A program made the position numbers and the translations under genes. A DNA stretch of 32,266 nt. It comes from a virus. Positions 29,002 through 32,266 of the stretch are shown piece by piece. Numbering within the stretch: the first letter of the stretch is position 1; each line of letters begins with the position of its first letter. The stretch spans positions 1 through 32,266 of IMG/VR virus record IMGVR_UViG_3300025087_000622; one strand, 5' to 3'. The notes beneath the pieces were generated by a model that saw only the letters and a program-made list of their open reading frames with translations, made no database searches and had not been told where the DNA came from.

Positions 29002-30081
29002 ATGACCTTCTCAGAGAGAGTGTTATCGTTGACACAGGACAAACTTTTGCCAAAGGTTACAGACAACGTTTTGAACAGTAACGTTGTTGCTCTGCGACTT
29101 ATGGGAAACGCCAAAAAGGGAGTGGGCGAATCCATTAAGAAAGCGATCAAGTACCAAAGTTCCAGCACGGCTGTTGCTTTTTCGGCTCTTGATACATTTT
29201 CGGCTTCACAACTCACGACTAAAGTTCGTATGTCTTACGATATGAGAGCCAACAGAATACCCGTTGCAGTAGGCGGTATGGAAGCGGTAGCAAACGGAGT
29301 TAGCGAAACCCAAGTAACTGATATGGTTATCGAGGCTTTGGAGGAGTGCGAGGCAGAATTGGTTGACTTCGTCGGAGATCAGATTTACGGCGATGGTACT
29401 GGTTCCGGCAACAAGGAGTTTATCGGACTTGACGCTATCGTTGACGACGGGACATCGGTTGGAACTATCGGCGGACTTTCAAGAACAACTTATCCGGTAT
29501 TGAACAGCACAAGGACAGCTTCCGGCGGAACATTGACTCTCACGAAACTTGCCACTCTTTACTCTGCGATTTCTTCGGGTGGTTTGAAGTCAAGCCCATC
29601 GCTAACCCCCGTGACTGAAACGATATTTGATCTTTACGAATCGTTGTTAAGCCCGACGGTTCGCGAGAGTTATTCGGCTGAGGGTTATTACTCGGTTGGC
29701 AAAGAGGGCAAAGCTACAAGGGTAGCGGCTTTGTCGGGTAGAGCTGGGTTCGATGCACTTTCGTACAGGGGCATCCCGCTTGTTAGAGACGAAAAAGCTA
29801 CAAGCCAAACCCTCTGGATGTTGAACGAAAATACGATTGATTGGTATGGCTGGGACGCAAGTGGTAAAGTCCCAGGGTATAGCAAGATTTCACTTGGACA
29901 AAGTACCATTGAGGGTACATACAATGATGCCCCGATGAGCCAATTCTCCGGCTTCAACTGGTCCGGTTGGATTAAACCATCAAATCAGTTCGCAATGGTC
30001 GGCGAGGTAATAATACTCGGTAATATGGTCAGCTTTGAGCCAAGACGAAACGGAAGATTAACAGGAATCACCGGTGTATAG
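29002..30081 (+). CDS. major capsid protein (HK97-fold candidate)
   Basis: This 359-aa protein starts at ATG 29002 after AAAGGA. It has the layout of HK97-type capsids: N-terminal helix (FSERVLSLTQDKLLPKVTDNVLNSN), an E-loop-like region, 'EALEECEAELVDFVGDQIYGDGTGSG' spine helix, 'RGIPLVRDEKATSQTLWMLNENTIDW' and C-terminal 'GEVIILGNMVSFEPRRNGRLTG'. Preceded by scaffold and followed by a decoration-like gene. It forms the icosahedral shell. The family call is by context and overall pattern. Confidence 0.82.
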   Translation: MTFSERVLSLTQDKLLPKVTDNVLNSNVVALRLMGNAKKGVGESIKKAIKYQSSSTAVAFSALDTFSASQLTTKVRMSYDMRANRIPVAVGGMEAVANGVSETQVTDMVIEALEECEAELVDFVGDQIYGDGTGSGNKEFIGLDAIVDDGTSVGTIGGLSRTTYPVLNSTRTASGGTLTLTKLATLYSAISSGGLKSSPSLTPVTETIFDLYESLLSPTVRESYSAEGYYSVGKEGKATRVAALSGRAGFDALSYRGIPLVRDEKATSQTLWMLNENTIDWYGWDASGKVPGYSKISLGQSTIEGTYNDAPMSQFSGFNWSGWIKPSNQFAMVGEVIILGNMVSFEPRRNGRLTGITGV

Positions 30082-30120
30082 AACTTTAAATAATAATTTA
30101 ATATCAAAGAAAGGTTTATT

Positions 30121-30846
30121 ATGAGACTGGAATCTGACGCAACGATATTAGACTTCAACCCTTATGAGATAAGGACTGAAGCTGATAGTACACACAATAT
30201 CGCAGAGAAAGTGGTGACTTCTGATCGAGTTTTCCGCTACGCAAAAGCAGGAGAAGCATTGACGGCTGGTTATTTGGCGGTCCAAGATACCATAGCAACT
30301 GAAATCACAATGGCGGTTATCGCTGGAGCAAAGGGAGAAAAACACATTCACTTCACTAACGCCGCTAATACGACTACGGCTGGTGATTACGATGGTGGTT
30401 ATGCGATAGTTTCTTATGGTACGGGAATCGGTCAAACTTACAAGATCGAGAGAATGGCGGCTTTGACTTCCGGCGGAACAAGCGTGGTATATCTTGACCA
30501 CCCGATTGTTACAGCACTAGACACTACTTCGAAACTTGACCTAGTGAAAAATCTGTATATGGATGTAATGATGACCGCTACCGCCACCCTGCAACCAGCT
30601 GGAGTACCGCTTGTGGCTGTTACGGCTGATAATGATTATTGCTGGTTACAGACTAGAGGAATATGCGGAGTTTATTCAGACGGAACGATTGCCGCTGGTT
30701 CTGGTGCTGAAAATGACGGCTCGGCTGCTGGTGCAGTTGATGTCATCGTAGAAGCCGACTATGTGGTTAATCCGTTGGTTGGTAGAGCATTCTGGCACCC
30801 AGCTGCTCAAGCCTACGCTCACCCAATATTCTTGATGATAGATTGA
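30121..30846 (+). CDS. capsid decoration-like protein
   Basis: The 241-aa product (ATG 30121 after AAGGTTT) is beta-rich and small-residue-rich: 'DRVFRYAKAGEALTAGYLAVQDT' near residue 35, a repeated 'GGTSVVYLDHPIV' and 'NPLVGRAFWHPAAQAYAHPIFLMID' end. Position after the major capsid protein suggests a head decoration or head-fibre protein. No specific family is recalled with confidence. Confidence 0.6.
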   Translation: MRLESDATILDFNPYEIRTEADSTHNIAEKVVTSDRVFRYAKAGEALTAGYLAVQDTIATEITMAVIAGAKGEKHIHFTNAANTTTAGDYDGGYAIVSYGTGIGQTYKIERMAALTSGGTSVVYLDHPIVTALDTTSKLDLVKNLYMDVMMTATATLQPAGVPLVAVTADNDYCWLQTRGICGVYSDGTIAAGSGAENDGSAAGAVDVIVEADYVVNPLVGRAFWHPAAQAYAHPIFLMID

Positions 30847-30888
30847 CCTTTGTAGTTAAAAGTATAGGAAAGTGATTAATTTAATAAC

Positions 30889-30950
30889 GCACATTGACGA
30901 GCTAATTCAGGATGTGCAAAGGAAAAACACCTCCTTTGCGGGGTGTTTTT
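30889..30950 (+). terminator. intrinsic terminator after capsid operon
   Basis: AAAAACACCTC (30923-30933) pairs with GGGGTGTTTTT (30940-30950) around CTTTGC, 11 bp, ending in T5. A second hairpin, GCACAT/ATGTGC (30889-30917), lies just before it. Together they separate the head operon from the following small gene. Confidence 0.75.
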
Positions 30951-30963
30951 CAGAAAGGCAAGT

Positions 30964-31077
30964 ATGGAAATTGATGACAGCGACTATGGAGTCTATCTAA
31001 AAACAAAAGCAGAAGTAGAAAAAGAAGTGGTCGAGAAACCTAAAAACAAAGTTAAGAAACAAGTAGAAAAAGAATAA
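30964..31077 (+). CDS. 37-aa lysine/glutamate-rich peptide
   Basis: ATG 30964 follows AGAAAGG. The 37-aa product is charged (MEIDDSDYGVYLKTKAEVEKEVVEKPKNKVKKQVEKE), with no hydrophobic core. It precedes the beta-helix gene by 23 nt. Likely a small linker or regulatory peptide; unknown. Confidence 0.5.
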   Translation: MEIDDSDYGVYLKTKAEVEKEVVEKPKNKVKKQVEKE

Positions 31078-31100
31078 TAATTATTTGAGAAAGGAAAACT

Positions 31101-32120
31101 ATGGCAAGAGCAAGAGATTTTATTCCAGCGTTGAAATACGGACACAAAATATATCCGGAAGATTTGGTTGACGGAGGAGGTTTGCCACTTTCCAATGGTA
31201 ATGTTTTGTTCGTGGACGGAGATGCTAGCGGGGACGGTAGCGGTTCGACTTGGGCTGACGCTTTCAATGACATTCAAAGTGCGGTTACTGCGGCTTCGGC
31301 TGGGGACGTAATTTATATTGCAGAACGGACTGTCGGAGTGACGGGGACAGACCCAGTGAGTTACGCAGAAACTATTATAATACCCAACACTAAACCGCAT
31401 TTGTCTTTGATTGGCGTGAGCAGAGGTTTAACCCAGGGCGGATTGCCACAGATTAAGATCGGAGCTGGTTCGACTGCTATGATTACGGTCAGAGCTCCGG
31501 GTTGTCTTATTGCTAACCTCGGCATCAATGGGGCGAGTTCAACCGGCGGTGGGATAAAATTAGAAGATAATGGGACTACTTACGTAGCTTTTGGTACCAC
31601 TATAGCAAATTGCCACTTCAAGAACTGTGTATCTTCCGGTCACGCATCTACTGGGGGAGCTGTATACTCGACAGGTAGCCCTTGGCAGATAAGAATATCG
31701 AGGTGCAGATTTTATAAGAATATCGGTGGAATTGTTATGGTAAACACCAGTTACTCCGTACCTCAAGATTGGATTATAGAAGATTGCGAGTTTGGTTCAT
31801 CGGTTGCAACGGACGTAGACGCAGATATCGTTGCCCTTGCGGATGGGATTCTTGGATTAATCATAAGACGATGCGACTTCTCTACGGTAGATGTTCCCTC
31901 ACACGGATCAGGGGATTACGGCAAGTACATCCAACTCGGTGCGGGTAATTTTGGGATGATATCTGACTGTAATTTCGCTTGTCTGGTCAATCCAACGGCT
32001 ACAGAAGTAACGTTCGGTGCGGCTGGCACGGCGGCTATAATTCCGACCACAGTTAGAATTGCTAATTGCTGGGGCGAAACATCATCTACGACTGAACGTG
32101 GTTGGGTAAACCGAGTATAA
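31101..32120 (+). CDS. parallel beta-helix surface protein
   Basis: ATG 31101 follows AAGGAAA. The 339-aa product has a short N-terminal anchor-like segment (residues 1-25, MARARDFIPALKYGHKIYPE), then 'VLFVDGDASGDGSGSTWADAFNDIQSAVTAASAGDVIYIAE', the classic lead of pectate-lyase/tailspike-like right-handed beta helices, and coils such as ANCHFKNCVSS, SRCRFYKNIG and IEDCEFGSS. Cys recur at coil positions. It may bind or degrade polysaccharide, or decorate the head. Location beside capsid genes rather than tail genes is unusual. Confidence 0.75.
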   Translation: MARARDFIPALKYGHKIYPEDLVDGGGLPLSNGNVLFVDGDASGDGSGSTWADAFNDIQSAVTAASAGDVIYIAERTVGVTGTDPVSYAETIIIPNTKPHLSLIGVSRGLTQGGLPQIKIGAGSTAMITVRAPGCLIANLGINGASSTGGGIKLEDNGTTYVAFGTTIANCHFKNCVSSGHASTGGAVYSTGSPWQIRISRCRFYKNIGGIVMVNTSYSVPQDWIIEDCEFGSSVATDVDADIVALADGILGLIIRRCDFSTVDVPSHGSGDYGKYIQLGAGNFGMISDCNFACLVNPTATEVTFGAAGTAAIIPTTVRIANCWGETSSTTERGWVNRV

Positions 32121-32127
32121 CGGGATA

Positions 32128-32228
32128 TTGACAAGTGTTCAGGAGGTTGCTATAATGTATGTGAAGTTCTTCTCGAACTTAGAAAGGATCAAAGCACAGG
32201 TTCCCCCTCCGCCTGTGCTTCCTTTTTT
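32128..32228 (+). promoter_or_regulatory. consensus promoter with short RNA and terminator
   Basis: TTGACA (32128-32133) and TATAAT (32151-32156) have an ideal 17-bp spacer. The transcript would contain AAGTTC/GAACTT (32164-32180) and a terminator AAGCACAGG/CCTGTGCTT (32192-32220) followed by CCTTTTTTT. No ORF of note lies within, so a small RNA of about 65-70 nt is predicted. Confidence 0.7.
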
Positions 32229-32233
32229 TGTTG

Positions 32234-32260
32234 TTGACAGCATAAATAATGTGATATAAT
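32234..32260 (+). promoter_or_regulatory. extended -10 promoter at right edge
   Basis: TTGACA (32234) and TATAAT (32255-32260) are 15 bp apart, with TGA before the -10. It faces off the window, so the next operon starts just beyond. Confidence 0.6.
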
Positions 32261-32266
32261 AAGGAA

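Noticed and set aside
30894-30922. TTGACG as a -35 box before the 30923 terminator
   Set aside because: No -10-like hexamer at 15-19 bp; it is the loop of the GCACAT/ATGTGC hairpin.

Overview
This window is a stretch of a tailed double-stranded DNA phage (Caudoviricetes) or a closely related prophage. Every gene I can support is on the + strand. Genes are packed with TAATG/ATGA stop-start overlaps, most have clear Shine-Dalgarno sites, and promoters look like bacterial sigma70 promoters (TTGACA, and many TGnTATAAT extended -10 boxes). TGA, TAG and TAA are all used as stops, so the standard code fits. The sequence does not identify the host. No integrase, polymerase or tRNA was recognised. The left edge cuts a gene and the right edge ends in a promoter, so the genome continues on both sides.

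Layout. 1-5865: virion genes (a propeller/adhesin-like protein cut by the window edge, a family of small repeated tail-domain proteins, then a DUF4214-containing protein and a 630-aa probable internal/ejection protein). 5870-7813: lysis region (small membrane proteins around a rearranged M23 endopeptidase) with a NUMOD3-HNH homing endonuclease gene between them. 7814-8340: no genes but dense RNA structure ending in a terminator, a candidate large 'ornate' phage ncRNA of about 500 nt. 8381-9760: early promoters sharing a repeated GACAAACACCGAC box, driving very small proteins, an excisionase-like HTH protein and then a membrane-anchored lytic transglycosylase. 10396-13423: recombination and DNA modification (RecT, a PD-(D/E)XK exonuclease, a DPPY methyltransferase). 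13424-17000: a crowd of tiny genes, many with CxxC zinc ribbons, including a GC-richer island (about 15230-15780) with stacked RNA hairpins. 17006-21696: a DUF1064-type nuclease, a complete groES/groEL pair with a 50-aa basic protein between them, zinc-ribbon and membrane proteins, and a ParB-like protein. 21693-30846: packaging and head genes in canonical order (TerS, TerL, portal, internal protein, scaffold, major capsid, decoration-like protein), followed by a beta-helix protein and a promoter-hairpin-terminator unit.

Most remarkable: (1) TerL carries a 220-aa intein at its nuclease motif, and an HNH homing endonuclease is encoded inside that intein in a different reading frame, with its own start and GGAG site. 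(2) The same TerL gene is broken exactly at Walker A by TGA plus a frame change; skipping 8 nt between matched Gly codons GGC and GGT would restore the consensus P-loop. (3) The large structured RNA at 7821-8328. (4) The phage-encoded GroES/GroEL machine. (5) At least four promoter-short leader-intrinsic terminator units between gene blocks, suggesting attenuation or small RNAs.

The groups fit one virus: packaging and head genes build capsids whose folding may be helped by the phage chaperonin, RecT plus its nuclease provide recombination, and the lysis cassette sits after the virion genes. Functions are inferred from remembered family motifs; no database search was run.
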